Notes: generated by a model from the sequence alone, not told the origin. A stretch of 64,000 nt of DNA from Cycas panzhihuaensis (GCA_023213395.1 CM041465.1:14322001-14386000); one strand, 5' to 3'; positions 24,235-36,776 are shown, counted from the stretch's first letter. Numbers and translations are program-made.

Positions 24235-24720
24235 TTACTCAATGATTTTCAATTTCCCCTCATTGATGAACCTAAGTTCATCAAAGAGGGAGGAATAAAT
24301 CACTAACATTTGGATAATCCATGGTCTACCCAAAATAATATTATACTTTGAGTTAAGATCAATAATAGTAAGCTTAATAAGGACTATCTTTTCTTCTAAT
24401 GTGGAAGGAAGAGTGACTTGATCTAGAGGCACCTTCTGATTCTTATCATACCCCTAGTAAATCCACTCACATGGGTCAAAAATTGAGATCTTTAAATCCT
24501 CAATAAGATGAAGAGGGATTATGTTGATAGATGATCCCTCAATAATTATAACTCGCTTAATATTAATGTCATCCTTTATGATTTCAATGTAAAATAGAGG
24601 TATGTCATTCAACACATGAGCAAAATGACCAGGAAAGGTAGTTAGGTTAAAAGAAAGCATAAAGGTGTATGAAGATACTACCATAGGAACTCTTAATACA
24701 TCAAATAAAAGCTAATATTA
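24235..24720 (-). pseudogene. Gypsy aspartic protease (G3), decayed
   Basis: Retropepsin-like region that would cut Gag-Pol. The active-site area reads RVIIIEGSSINIIPLHLIED near 24556-24500, where this family normally has V-D-x-G-S; the catalytic Asp is Glu. The second half carries the flap-side signature NSKYNIILGRPWI near 24360-24322. A stop separates the halves near 24455. It is recognisable by family pattern but inactive as read. Confidence 0.7.
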
Positions 24721-24899
24721 CTTGGAGAAATACTTTAGTAAATCAATAGCTAATATACTAGCTAGAATTATCTTTAATTTCTCTACCAATGAGAAAGATC
24801 CATCTTTTACATTAGAGGAAATAGACCTAAAATCTGATGGGATAGGGGGGTACTAAAGGTAAAGAGTTAGGATTCCTCACCATCAAATCATCAAGTCAT

Positions 24900-27277
24900 T
24901 TAGATGGACCTACACTCTTTGTGGTCTCCACCATGTTTATAGTTATCTTAGTATCACCACCTTTGGAGGTGGGCAAAATTGATTGCTAGTTATTTTTATT
25001 AGAGGATTTGAGAGAGTAGTATACTTCTTTGATGAATTAGAACTTGAGGGTTAACTTTTATTATCTTAGACTTACTTTTCCTTGCCTTTATCACCTTTAC
25101 TTACTTTCTTATTATGTTGAGGCAATGGATCCTTATAGATCATTTGGTCTTAAGATGACTTAGAGGGGTGGTTCAATTAGATGTTTGTATTTTGAGTTGT
25201 GTTTTGAATGGTATGGCACTCACTTCTATCATGTGTTTTAGTTTGATGGTATGAGAACCATTTTATTTTTCTAAAGGAGATAGGAGGTAGAGGAGGAGTT
25301 TGTTTCTTCTTTCCTTCAGTGAGATGGATAACTTTGGTCTCCCACAAAGGCTAGCTTTGAGAAGGACCATCAACATATAACTTAGTGGTGATTGCACACT
25401 CTAATGATCTAATTGAAGAAGTTAAGTGATCATAAGTAGGTTATGAATAGGAAGCCTTTATCATTTAAACTATTTCTTTAGAAGGCATAGGATTCCTAAC
25501 TTTCTTGATACTTGCTTGAATCTTGAACATTTCTAAGGCTAGGCATCAATCAACTGCTTCTTCATATATTTAAGGACCATGTTCTAGGACTTCTAGGTGT
25601 ACATGGGGCCTCAAAACATTAGTAAATAGATTGAATAGTAATCTAAGATCAAGATGTGAGTGACACACATATACCTAATCTTGAAATCTTCTAACAAAGT
25701 CTCTTGAGGTCTCATCATGGTTCTTCTTGATAGCTAATAAGGATTTAATGCCTAATTTAAATGGTCTTAACACATTAAAATAGTTGATAAAAGAGTCAAC
25801 TAATTATTGGAATGAGAAGATGGTAGCTAAAGGAAGATAATATAACCACTTCAAGGCATCACATTAAAGTGATTTAGGGAATAAGAGTATCATAACTTAA
25901 TCACACAGTATGAAGTCTATACAAGCAAGCGTAAATGCCTATATATAGGAAGTAAGATCTTAAGAAGAGTCACCAAATAATTGAGACAACTTGAGAATGA
26001 AAAGAGGCATAGGAGATAGAAGGATATCGCATGGGAATGAAGACTTCATATAATCTAGGAAATGCCTCCTTTGCCTCAACATTATAGATTACTAAGGTAA
26101 GGAAGGCAAACAGGGGATAGATAAATAAAGAGGTTATTGTAATTGTTATTATTGTTGTGGTTACAAAATAGTATGAGATAGAAAAGTAGAAGAGGGATTA
26201 AATCACACTACAACATTAACCACAGAGTTAGTTTGGAGTATAAGATGTTGTGGAAAGATTGGATTGAAAGTGGTAAAAGGATTAACTTGTGGAGTAGGCC
26301 TATGAATATGGGAAGAGGAAGTGGGATTAGAAGCTCTCAAGACTTGTGATTGACTAGTTGAAGCATGAGGATGGATAGAATTAGTATAAGAAATATATTG
26401 AGGAGAGGGAATCATATTAGATACTCTAGGAGATGGTGGGTGAGGTCTAACACCATGAGATGAAATCATATATGATGTGTGAGGGGGTAATTGAGTGGTG
26501 GAAGAAATAGAATAAGAAGAGGTAACTCTAGTGGTGTAAGACTGGATAGGTCACAGATAGGGTAAAGACATAACCAATTGATTAGAAGTAGCTTCATGAG
26601 AGGCATTAGTATTGCCATAGGAAAAACTAGTAGTAGCACCTTTATGCATAGAAGATATTGTATGAGGGGAGTGGATCTAAACTTCTTGTCTAGGGGGAGA
26701 GTTATGGGGTTGTAATTGAGTTGACTTGTAGTCATCCCCTTCCTCTAAACGAGGAGAGCAGGATCTTGAAGAAAGTCTAAGTAAAGGAGGGTGAGAAGGA
26801 TGAGGAGACCAAATGGAATCTGGTGGAGGCTCTACTTCTATTGACTTATAATCCTCACCTAAAGGATCAATGTGAAGATGCTATGATGGGGATATCATGG
26901 TGTGAGTCTCCAGGTAAAATGGATCTTGATAACCAAGCATATATATTGGAGTAGGAATCTTAGTGAAAACTAACTCAAAGAATGGTGAATGTGATTAAAT
27001 GGAAGGTGGTTCTTCTTATGCAAAAAAAAGAGGGATCTACAAAAGAAGGATCAATTAAGTATTGAAATGGTTCAAGATAGCCTTACTCCATAAATACATC
27101 ATATAATTAGGCCAAATCTTCAAGGGGATAAATGAAAGAATCATGAGCCTGAAGTTCTAAAGATTTGACATAAGATAATGAGACTTCTTGACCAAAGTAT
27201 AAAGGATGCACTTGAGAATCTGGTAGAAGGCCTTGGAGCCTTAAGGAGAACTTAGGAGTAGCCATTATATTTTCCAT
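24900..27277 (-). pseudogene. Gypsy gag (G3), broken
   Basis: Minus strand. The start at 27277 gives MENIMATPKFSLRLQGLLPD, the first Met after the LTR/leader. A proline- and serine-rich stretch follows (26203-26469 and 26466-26735). Pieces that look like the plant retrotransposon gag core (YYLPLATIFSF near 25840, SRDFVRRFQD near 25710-25680) come next. Many stops break it. No zinc knuckle could be found. Identity rests on position before protease and on the core pattern. Confidence 0.6.
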
Positions 27278-27399
27278 TTCTTTAAAAGAAAGATAAATGG
27301 TAGCTCTGTAATATAATTGCTAGAAAGATAGTGTATTCTCAAGTGGACCTAAATTAGATAGTGTTTTCTCGAGTGGACCTAAATTAGATATCTCTCAAT

Positions 27400-29276
27400 C
27401 GATGGGATATTCTCTTTGTTTTAACTAAGACTGGGAGGTATGAGGTTTAAGAAGACCTAAGTAACCACCTTTGCCTAAATCCTAAGAAGGAGTCTTCACA
27501 TGGTTATGTCATTAAGTAAGATATGAATGAGGAATGTGACAAAAGGTTTGGATATATGGGGGTGGTAGAATTCACTAACCTATACAACCAGATGAAGGAG
27601 TTCTAGATTCAGAGCTACTCTAATAATATTTTCTATATCCTTCCTAGGGACTCCTATCCTTTAATCTTTTCAACTTTTTAAGTTTTATTTAGATAAAGAG
27701 AAAGGGTCAAGCAAATGGAAATTATGTTTTGTTTCTTTTTTTCTTTTTTTCTTTTTGTTTTGTTTACCTTTTTGTTTAATAAAATGAAACATAATAAATC
27801 TAGGCAATCTATAAAGTAATAAGGCCTATTCTACCTTTAACTAATAAGAAAAAGAAATTAGAACTAGATGTATACAATGTATTTTTATCTTTTATCACTT
27901 TAGAGATGAATCACACTAGTGCAAATATGAAACTATCCTTTTGAATGCAATATACACACCTCATTATAAAATAAAAAGTATTAACAAGAGATACAACACA
28001 CAATATAATTACTCTATGTAAACTTTCAAAGAATTTAATAATATGCAATGCTAATTAAAAGATTCTTATATCACATACATGCTATATTTTCTTTGAATGA
28101 ATGTTCTATGATGTAAAGGAGAGATTTCAAAGATATATTACTCCTATTTAATATAAATTTTCAGACCCCAATCCTCATATGTGATACTAGCCATGTAATT
28201 TTAAGACTCTACTTTAGAATGGATCTTTTCTTTTAATTGATCAATTCTTTCCAAATTTCTCCTTTAAAATAAGTAAAGGAAGAGAAGTAACAAGCAACAA
28301 GAGCTAAACCATAGCCAAACAAAGCTAAAAGAGACAATAAACTACTTAGAACATAGATTGTTATGTAATAATGTGGAGGGGTAGCTATTTGAATGGTAGA
28401 GAGATGACCATGCCCCACCTTAGTCTATCCCTTATGGACCCCATAAAGGGATCACCTTTCAACTGATATTCTAATGTAAAAATGTTTATAAAAGTACCAT
28501 AATAACCAACCAAAAGAAAGAGAAAGTTCTAAGCAAAAAATAACATTTAAAAAGTAGTGAAATGAGAAGAAATCACATAGGAAAGGTCTTACCAATTAAG
28601 AAGAATTTTAAGGCTAAAAACTTTGAAAAAAAACTATAAAATTGAAGATCAAACTATCAATATTTGAATATTAGTTAAACAACAAGTCACAACATCAAAT
28701 TCTTCCCTTGATTTCATCCATAAGCATCACCAAAATCAATCTTGAAGTCACAGTAGTAGCAACCCTAAAAAAAATCTATAAAAGTCACTAAAAATCCACA
28801 TAAAGCTTAAACACTTCACACTCTTACTCTCAATGTGAAATAACAATACCCCACTCATTATTCCTAGGAACTGAAAGGATAAGATTCTATCAAATTTGGG
28901 TAGCGACATATAAGAATTTGGCATGCTGGCTAAGTTTTGCATGCATGATAGTAAAAAACATGACTGATCATATTTTTAGACCTACAAAAAATATGAATTT
29001 ACTCTAAAAGTGGAATTGTTCATGTTTTTGGCAACACTAAAAATGTAGCAAATGGAAAGTAAAAATTAACTTATCAAAAAATTAAAAAAATTAATTTTTA
29101 AATATAGACTAAAGTATGATTAACTTTGTGAATAAGTAAAGAAGCCCAAAACAAGATGAAAATAATAAGTATAAATCCAAAAAGAATTAAAAAATATAAA
29201 TCATGGGTGAAATTAAAAATGAGACTTAAAAATTCAACATTTCAAAAAGAAACTGAAATTAAATTAATTATGAAAG
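27400..29276 (-). repeat. G3 5' LTR, inner part
   Basis: Read on the minus strand this aligns by eye along much of its length with the G4 LTR (53400-54829 and 55400-55800). Shared pieces include TCCCTAGGAAGGA (27650; 55535), GGTCATCTCT (28400; 54030) and ATTTTAAAGGA (28265; 54165). B1 interrupts it at the GAAAG target site. The inner boundary with the leader and the primer site could not be fixed. Confidence 0.65.
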
Positions 29277-29924
29277 TGTTGGATATTATGACAATAATAT
29301 TTTAAGACTAAAATTTTGGCATGTTTTTGGCACGGTTTCCCCCCCTAATCTTTCTTGGGGGGTTCCAAGGGGGGCGGGAGCCCCCCTTGGCTGGGAGGGT
29401 GCGGGGGGCATGGAACGCCCCCCGCTAAGAGGGGGTTTAGGGGCGATAGCCCCTGACCTAAAAAATGAGCTCTATAAACCATATTAAAATGTAAAGAGAA
29501 TCAGGGTCATTTGATATAAATACTCTAGATTCTATGATTGAGATTTATGTCTTGGATGTCCCTCTCATATAGCCCAATTTAGGGATTTTTCTTATTATGT
29601 TGTATGTAATGTAATGTATTGTGATAAGGGCGGCAACTATTTGTTATTCTAGAGAGCACTCTACTATTGAGATGTACTGTTTCTCCATTCTACAGCAATA
29701 AAGATCGATACCTTTCCTTTGTGGATGTTTCCCTAGCACACTGTTAGGGTTTTACCATGTTATATTGGGTGTATATGTGATGTTTGGCTTTTATTTTCAT
29801 GTTATTGTATAATCTCTAATTTTAGAACTTGCATGTAATTTTAAGTTTTGATTTTTATAACTAGTTGCAAGAATGCAATAGATCTTGGTGGCAGTTAAAG
29901 GGTTGGGACCTTGTATTATCAACA
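29277..29924 (+). repeat. B1 5' LTR with two GC hairpins
   Basis: 648 bp, TGTTGGATATT...ATCAACA. Two GC-rich inverted repeats lie near the left end. The first is ccaaggggggc/gccccccttgg near 29366-29391; the second is ggggggc/gcccccc near 29403-29423. The pair partner is 33949-34593. Confidence 0.93.
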
Positions 29925-29940
29925 AGTGGTATCAGAGCCA
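29925..29940 (+). promoter_or_regulatory. B1 primer binding site
   Basis: agtggtatcagagcca follows the LTR directly. TGGTATCAGAGCC is the plant initiator-Met tRNA site, intact. Confidence 0.9.
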
Positions 29941-29997
29941 CTCCTTTTTTTTTGTAGTGAGTTTGTGAAGGTTTTGGTATCAGCTTTTCTACACTAA

Positions 29998-30800
29998 ATG
30001 GTGAAACTAGCAGGTGCAAAATTCAAGGTGGAGAAATTCAATGGGAAGAACAACTTCAAGTTGTAGAAGCTAAAAGCGCATGATGTTCTTGTACAGTAGG
30101 GTTTATACAAAGCCCTTCCAGGTAAATCGACAAAACCCACAGGGATGGATGATGATGAATGGGATGACTTAGATAAAAAGGCACTTAGCACAATACGATT
30201 ATACTTGGTAGATGAAGTCTTGTTTGACATCACAGGAGAAGAGACAGCAGTAGGATTATAGACCCAGTTGGAAGGCCTGTATATGACCAAATCAGTAATG
30301 AATCGAATCAACCTGAAGAGGTAACTGTACTTATTATGAATGAAGGAAGGTACAAAAATTGTTGACCATTTAAATATTTTCAATACTCTTATTTGTCAAT
30401 TGATTAGTATTGATGTTAAAATTGAGGATGAGAACAAGGTTGTTACCTTGTTATGCTCATTGCCCAAATCCTGGGATAATATTATCACCTCAATTAGTTT
30501 TAGCACTACAGATGTATTGGATTATGATTCTATTGTGAGTGCTTTGCTAATAGAAGAAGTGTAAAGGAAATCTAGTTTTGAAACCTCCACACTAGAAGCC
30601 ATGACAGTAAGGGGTAGAATGTTTGAGAGAGGACAAAACTCTAAGGAAACATCGAGGTCCAAGTCAAAGAGCAAAAAGAGTAAGCTCAGGTGTTGGCATT
30701 ATAATAAGACCAGTCACCTCAAGAAGGATTGTTACAAAAGGAAGGAGTTCCAGAAAAATGAAGATCCTACTAAGGAGGTGAATCAGGTGGAGTCAAATCA
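29998..30800 (+). pseudogene. Copia gag (B1), broken
   Basis: Starts at 29998 (MVKLAGAKFKVEKFNGKNNF), a start shared with B2. A UBN2-type gag body follows with LYLVDEVLFDI, LEGLYMTKSV, VVTLLCSLPKSWDNII near 30438-30486 and DYDSIVSALLIEE near 30523-30560. A Lys/Ser-rich stretch and a zinc knuckle come next, CWHYNKTSHLKKDC near 30691-30732. In the usual CX2C start of the knuckle the second Cys is Tyr. Several stops (for example after NNFKL) interrupt the frame. The open parts are 30340-30564 and 30601-30927, the latter running into protease. Confidence 0.85.
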
Positions 30801-32290
30801 AGGTATGGATGATGATGTCTTGGTCGCTTATAATGTTTCTCATTATGACCATGACTCATTATTAGATTTAGGTGCTCTGCACCACATGTGTCCACACAAG
30901 TTAGTTTTCATCATACTAACCTCTTGATGGTGGTGATGTACTTATGGGAAATGAAGTTTCTTGTGAGACAGTGGGCATTGGTAGCATCAGAATTAAGATG
31001 TTCAATAGGGTAGTTAGAACATTAACTGAGGTTAAACATGTACCTGATTTGAAAAAGAATCTAATTTCCTTGGGTGAACTAGATTCAGGTGGTTATAAGC
31101 ATACAAGTGGAATCTGATTTCCTTGGTTGGTATGAAAGCCTTAAAGAAAGGAAATCTTTACATTTTAGTGGGAAGTATAGATGTCGATGACGGCTACAAC
31201 ATCAAAGACTGTAGAAGATCCAGCTCAGTTATGGCATCAGAGACTTGGGCACATGAGTGAGAGAGGAATTAAGGTATTGATAAACCGTAAGTTGCTTCCT
31301 AACTTGCTGCTTTCAGACTTGACTTTCTGTAAACATTATGTTTTTGGAAAGTAGTGTAGACTTAAGTTTAAAGTAGGGAGTCACACTAGTAAAGGCGTTA
31401 TGGATTACATACATTTAGATGTATGGGGACTAGCCCCTAAAATATCTTATGGAGAATCATTGTATTTTATCACATTTATAGATGATTACTCCAGGAAGGT
31501 ATGGGTCTATTTTTTGATAAGGAAATCTGAAGTGTTTAATGTATTTAAGTAGTTCAAGGCTCTAGTTGAGAACAACACTAGTAAGATAATCAAATGTTTA
31601 AGAACTGGTAATGGAGGTGAGTTCAACTCTTTGGGATTTGAGAACTATTGTAGAGAAGATGGGATTAAAAGACACAAGACCACTAGCTATACTCCATAGC
31701 AAAATGGCATTACTGAGTGCATGAATATGACACTCTTGGAAAGAGTAAGAAGCATGCTAAGTAATACCGGAGTGGAGCAGGGCTTGTGGGAAGAAGATGT
31801 TCAAACATCTTGCTATTTGGTAAATAGGTCACCATCACTTACAATAGATTGTAAGATTCCTAAAGAGGTATGGACTGGACATCCATGTGATTATTTAAAT
31901 TTAAAAGTTTTTAGTTATGATGCTTATGCCTGGATTGACAAAAGTAAACGTCCAAAGTTAGACCTAAAATCCAAGAGATACATCTTTGTTGGTTATGGTG
32001 ATAAGGATGGTGTCAAGGGATACAGGTTGTGGGATCCTACTACCCACAAAATCACCATTAACATAGATGTCATATTTGATGAATCTCCCCTTGTAAAATT
32101 AGACAGTGGAGAAGTTGAAATGAAACAGGAGCAACAAGATGAACATCAACAACTCAAGTTTAAAATGCAGCCATCTGTGGAATTAGAAGAGCATGAAGAT
32201 ATTTCTAAAGATGAATTAGTAGCAGATTCACAGGAGTATGTGGACACTCCTCTGCCAATAGTTAGAAGATCTACATGAGTTAGTCATCCA
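30801..32290 (+). pseudogene. Copia protease and integrase (B1), broken
   Basis: The protease site reads LLDLGALHHMCPHK near 30861-30902: D-L-G where B2 keeps D-S-G. The pre-integrase and integrase core follow: DYIHLDVWGLAPK near 31402-31440, FIDDYSRKVWVYF near 31478-31515, RTGNGGEFNSL near 31602-31634 (the second catalytic Asp is Gly) and QNGITECMN near 31699-31725 (Glu kept). A long clean piece at 31721-32278 holds the integrase C-terminal half and the acidic linker to RT. The end is approximate. Confidence 0.85.
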
Positions 32291-33903
32291 CCTGGCAGGT
32301 ACAACCCTTCTATTTCTATTACTTTGGTTTCTAATGATGGTAAGCCCACATGTTATTAGGAAGAAGTAGATGATATCTATGCTGAGAAGTGGAAAAGGGA
32401 TATGCAGGAAGAGATAGATGCTTTGAAGAAAAATAATTCATGGGACTTGGTAGAACTTCCACATGGCAGGAAGACTGTTGGTTGCAAGTGGGTTTTCAAA
32501 AAGAAAACTGATGTTGATGGAAAGGTTGATAAATATAGGGCAAGATTAGTAGCTAAAGGTTTTGCACAAAAAGCAAGTATTAACTTTCATGAGATCTTTT
32601 CACCAGTTGTCAAACTTGTTTCAATTTGAGTGCTGTTAGCATTAGTAGCTTCTCTCGATTTAAAGTTAGAGAAGTTAGATGTAAAAAAAGCTTTTCTACA
32701 TGGAGATTTAGATGAGGAGATCTATATGGATCAACTAGAAGGGTTTATACAAGATAGTAAGAAAATACTTATTTGTAGGCTCAGGAAATCATTGTATGGC
32801 CTAAAGCAATCACCCATGCAGTGGTACAAGAAGTTTGATGCCTTCATAGAGAGCTAAAATTTTAAAAGAAGTGAGTAAGATCATTGTGTTTACTTTAAAT
32901 TTATGGACAATGGTTTATTCATTATCTTAGTATTATATGTTGATGACATACTGGTTGTAAGCAAGAGCATGGAAGAAATCAATAAGCTAAGGACTCAATT
33001 AGCTAGGACTTTTGATATGAAGGATCTAGGGGCTGTAAAACAAATCTTAAGCATGGAGATACATAGAGATAGGAAAAATGGTAAGCTATGGTTATCATAG
33101 CAGAAATATATGGAGAAGGTGCTAACCAGGTTTGGTATGGCAAATGTGAAACCAATGAGTATCCCATTGACTTCCTATTTCAAGATTTCTTCGAATATGA
33201 GTCCTAGTAGTGAAGAAGAAAATGATTATATATCTCGTGTGCCTTATGCCAGTGCAGTAGTAAGTTTGATGTATGCCATGGTATGCATAAGACCTAATAT
33301 TTCACATGCAGTTGGTGTAGTTAGCAGGTTCATGGCAAATCCAGGAAAGGAACATTGGGCTATAGTGAAGTGGGTGCTTCAGTATTTGAGAGGCATGAGC
33401 GACTACTGTATTACCTTTGGAGGTACAAGTAATCAGGTTTGTGGATATGTTGATTCAAACTTTGCAAGAGATTTAGAAAAAAGAAGGTCTACTTCAGGTT
33501 ATGTTTTTACTATTGCAAATGGTCCAATTAGTTGGATATCCAAATTGTAAAGCACAATTGCACTGTCAATCACGGAAGTTGAATATGTTGCTACAACATA
33601 TGCTTATAAAGAAGTAATATAATTACAGGGTCTATTGGTTGAGCTTAGAAGGAGATAGGAAAATGTAAAGGTATTTTGTGACAGTCAAAGTGCCATTTAC
33701 TTAGTCAAGAATCCTACTTATCACAATAGAATAAAGCATATTGCGCTCAAGTACCATTTTGTTAGACAGGTTGTGGAAGCAGGTGGAGTGGCACTTGAGA
33801 AGATTCATACTAATCAGAATTGTGCTGATATATTCACAAAACCAGTACCATTAGAGAAGTTCAAATGGTGTTTGACTTCTCTTGGCTTACAGAAAAGATG
33901 ATG
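32291..33903 (+). pseudogene. Copia reverse transcriptase and RNase H (B1), few breaks
   Basis: RT motifs are GCKWVFKKKTDVDGKVDKYR near 32480-32540, LDVKKAFLHGDLDEEIYMD near 32674-32730 (contains the first catalytic Asp), LYGLKQSPMQWYKKFD near 32790-32838 and VLYVDDILVVSK near 32929-32965 (YVDD intact). RNase H follows: CGYVDSNFARD near 33440-33470, ITEVEYVATTYAYKE near 33568-33615, CDSQSAIYLVKN near 33677-33712 and CADIFTKPVPLEKFKWCL near 33822-33876. Only a handful of stops separate long clean pieces (32402-32629, 32630-32857, 32903-33100, 33110-33550), so this is the best preserved copia RT/RNase H here. Confidence 0.9.
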
Positions 33904-33948
33904 AAGGGTCCAAGAAAGGTACCAAGTAATTGTTGTCAAGGTGGTGAT

Positions 33949-34593
33949 TGTTGGATATTATGATAACAATATTTTGGGGCTAAAATTTTGGCATGTTTCG
34001 GCATGGTTTCCCCTCTTAATCTTTCTCGGGGGTTCCAAGGGGGGCGAGAGCCCCCCTTGGCCAGGGGGTACGGGGGGCATGGAATGCCCCCTGCTAAGAG
34101 GGGGTTTGGGTGCAATAGCCCCTGACCCAAAAAATTAGCCCTGTAAACCATATTAAAATGTAAAGAGAATTATGGCTGTTTGATACAAATACCCTAGATT
34201 CTATGGTTGAGATTTATGCCTTGGATGTCCCTCTCATGTAGCCCGATTTAGGGATTTTTCTTGTTATGTTGTATGTAATGTAATGTACTGTGATGAGGGC
34301 GGTGGCTAGTTGTTATTCCTGAGAGCACTCTGCTACTGTGATGTACTATTTCTCCATTCTATAATAATAAAGATCGATACCTTTCCTATGTGGATGTTTC
34401 CCTAGCACACTGCTAGGGTTTTACCACATTATATCGGGTGCATATATGATGTTTGGCTTTCATTTTCATGTTATTATATAATCTCTGATTTTAGAACTTG
34501 CATGTAATTTTAAGTTTCGATTTCTGTAACTAGTTGCAAGAATGCAATAGATCTTGGTGGCGATTAAAGGGTTGGGACCTTGTATTCTCAATA
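33949..34593 (+). repeat. B1 3' LTR
   Basis: 645 bp, paired with 29277-29924. The last dinucleotide is TA instead of CA. Both GC hairpins are kept. It is preceded by tcaaggtggtga, a weak purine tract, and followed by GAAAG. Confidence 0.93.
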
Positions 34594-34821
34594 GAAAGGA
34601 AAATTTTGATGCCATAGTATCAATCATCAGTAGGTAATAGTAAAATACACATTACATCATCATTCATCATGCATCATAAAGTAAAAATTAGTATATTAAT
34701 TCATCAAAATATGGCCTAACTCATTATTAAATAAATCTATCATTTATTTTTCACATGAAGCTCTACAAGAAATATATCAAAAGTTATAAATATAAATAAG
34801 AGACTAGGTTTTGGTGAAACA
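34594..34821 (-). repeat. G3 5' LTR, outer end
   Basis: On the minus strand it starts TGTTTCACCAAAACCTAG at 34821, matching TGTTTCAACAAAACCTAG at 52988 in G4. It carries AGGCCATATTTT and ACCTACTGATGA, also found at 53091 and 53168. B1 separates it from 29276. Past 34821 the sequence is G4 coding remnant. Confidence 0.75.
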
Positions 34822-36404
34822 CTCATTATTTTAAAGAGGAAAATGCTATGATAATGGAGCAAACTATTGATGTTGACTTAGAACTAGGCAATACCCCTAA
34901 CATTATTAAGTTGGGAGCTAGTTATACTCCCCAAAAGATCACTCAATTTAAGGATCTCTTTCATGATTTCCATTCAGTCTTTGCTTAGGATTATAAAGAT
35001 ATGCATGGCCTTGACATAGAAGTCATTAAGCACAATATCATAGTTACTTCTGGCATCAAACCTAAATGTCAAAAATAATGTCCTACTCACTTGTGTATCT
35101 CTCTAACTATCAAATAATAAGTGGAGAAATTATTAGGAGATGGATTCATTGAGAGTGTTGATTACTCTCAATGGATTTTTAATATAGTTCTAGTTGCAAA
35201 GAAAAATGGTTCAATCTATATTTGTATTGACTTTCAGGATATTAATAATGATTATCCTAATGATAATTTTTATCTCCATTTTCTTAATTAGATTTGGGAC
35301 TAGATGGTTAGTTTTGAGGTGATGTCTCTTATGGACGGCTTTTCAGGTTATAATTAAATCTCCATATCGCCTCATGATCATCATAAGATTACATTCACTA
35401 TTCCTTAGGGCACTTTTATGTATAAGGTCATGCCTTTCAAATTGAAAAATATTGGTGCAACCGATTAAAGAGTAATAATTTATATTTTTTATGATCTAAT
35501 TAATAATATTATTGTCATATACTTAAATGATATTCTTTCTCTTTCTCGCAAAAGATGATCATTTTCTTAACCTAAGAATAATCTTTAAAAGATGTAGGAA
35601 ATATCATTTATGTGTTAATCCATCTGAATGTATTTTTATTGTGATATTAGGAATAATGCTAGGTAACATCATTTCTTACAATGGGATTAGAATTGATCCT
35701 GATAAGATAAAGACAATTGTTGATATGCCTCCTCTTAAGAATTAGAAATAGATTAAATCTTTTATAGGTAGTCTTAGTTTTTTAAGATGTTTTATTTCTA
35801 ATTTTGCTTTCGATGCCAAGCCTATCATAAATCTTTTAAAGAAATACATTGAATTGTGGTGGAATCATCAAGTTTAAGAGCCCTTTGACAAGTTGAAGCT
35901 AACTTTAATCTCAACACATGTGCTTGCTCCACCTAGATTTGACAAACCTTTTATCTTATATACTTCCTCTATAGAAGAATCATTAGTGGGTATGCTGGCA
36001 TAAGAGGAGGACTTTAGTAAAGAACAAGCAATATATTTTATTAGTAGGACATTAGTTATTGTTGAACTCTATTATCTTTTTCTTGAAAAGGAATGTCTTG
36101 CCTTAATCTTTACCACTAAGAAGTTATGGAACTATCTTCTAGAGAATAAGATCCGTCTTATTATTCAATTCAATTCTATCAAATATTTGCTTACCAAAAG
36201 TAACCTTATTAGATGACTAAGCAATTGGTCCTTATTACTACAAGAATTTGATTTTTAAATCATTAATAGAAAATCTAAAAAAGGCATGGTCATCACTGAA
36301 AACATGGTTGATGCCCCTCTTCCCAACCTTACTAAATAACTTATTAATGATTCTCTTCTAGATGATCATATTCTATATGTCCAAGTTGTCTCTTTTGATG
36401 ATTC
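34822..36404 (+). pseudogene. Gypsy reverse transcriptase and RNase H (G4), broken
   Basis: Starts inside the protease-RT linker (EQTIDVDLELGNTPNIIKLG near 34856). RT pieces are VDYSQWIFNIVLVAKKNGSI near 35158-35215, CIDFQDIN near 35224, SLMDGFSGYN near 35329-35357, MYKVMPFKLKN near 35420-35450 and IYLNDILSLSRK near 35518-35553. The active site is YLND, one Asp changed to Asn by a G-to-A type change (G3 keeps YLDD). RNase H pieces are YFISRTLVIVELYY near 36036-36075 and LLQEFDF near 36237-36258. Many stops are present. The end at 36404 is the GATTC target site of copia C; the frame resumes at 41077. Confidence 0.82.
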
Positions 36405-36766
36405 TAAAGGATAAACGAGGTGTAGAGTAGGATGTTTATCTTAATGAGTACATTGTAGCTCTTCAGAGTAAAAAAACTGATTGAATTGAGGGAGGTGTTA
36501 AAAAATACTAGGGTGGGAATACCCACCCATTTTATAAGTGATTTTGGGGAGACGACAAGTGCCTCAGCCTGACCCACAAAAGAATTTAAATTAGTATTAG
36601 AAAATAATATCAATAAATATACACGTACCTTAATAGTAGTTCATCATCATATTAAATAGATTATGGTGGTTGTTATGTGGCCCAAGGTGCTATAGGGAGC
36701 CCCAAAGGTGGATTTAACTAGCCCTAGGTACATGCCAATAAATGTACATTAGGTATTATCCCAACA
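36405..36766 (-). repeat. C 3' LTR
   Basis: On the minus strand it starts TGTTGGGATAATACCTAATG at 36766, right after a tgggggagaa purine tract (36767-36776), and ends next to the GATTC site. The terminal CA is changed to TA. About 362 bp. Confidence 0.75.
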
Positions 36767-36776
36767 TTCTCCCCCA

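Larger units (their letters stand above)
29277..34593 (+). mobile_element. Copia element B1, full length with exact target duplication
   Basis: A 5.3-kb Ty1/copia element inserted in the G3 5' LTR. GAAAG flanks both ends (29272-29276 and 34594-34598). The order is 5' LTR, primer site, gag, protease, integrase, RT, RNase H, 3' LTR. The gag start and pol motifs resemble the Tork/Tnt1-like copia group; this clade call is inference. By eye the first 200 bp of the two LTRs differ at about 25 positions, so the insertion is old. The same family is inverted at 46394-51647. Confidence 0.93.
17780..34821 (-). mobile_element. Gypsy element G3 (minus strand), interrupted by B1
   Basis: The most complete gypsy copy. 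Read on the minus strand it has a 5' LTR (34821 to about 27400, split by B1), gag, protease, RT, RNase H, integrase, extra RNase H and a tail that stops at about 17780. No 3' LTR follows, so the 3' end is truncated compared with G4. The LTR terminus TGTTTCACC at 34821 sits exactly against the interior of G4. Its tail 17780-18980 matches G4 43800-45050 in inverted orientation. Confidence 0.75.
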
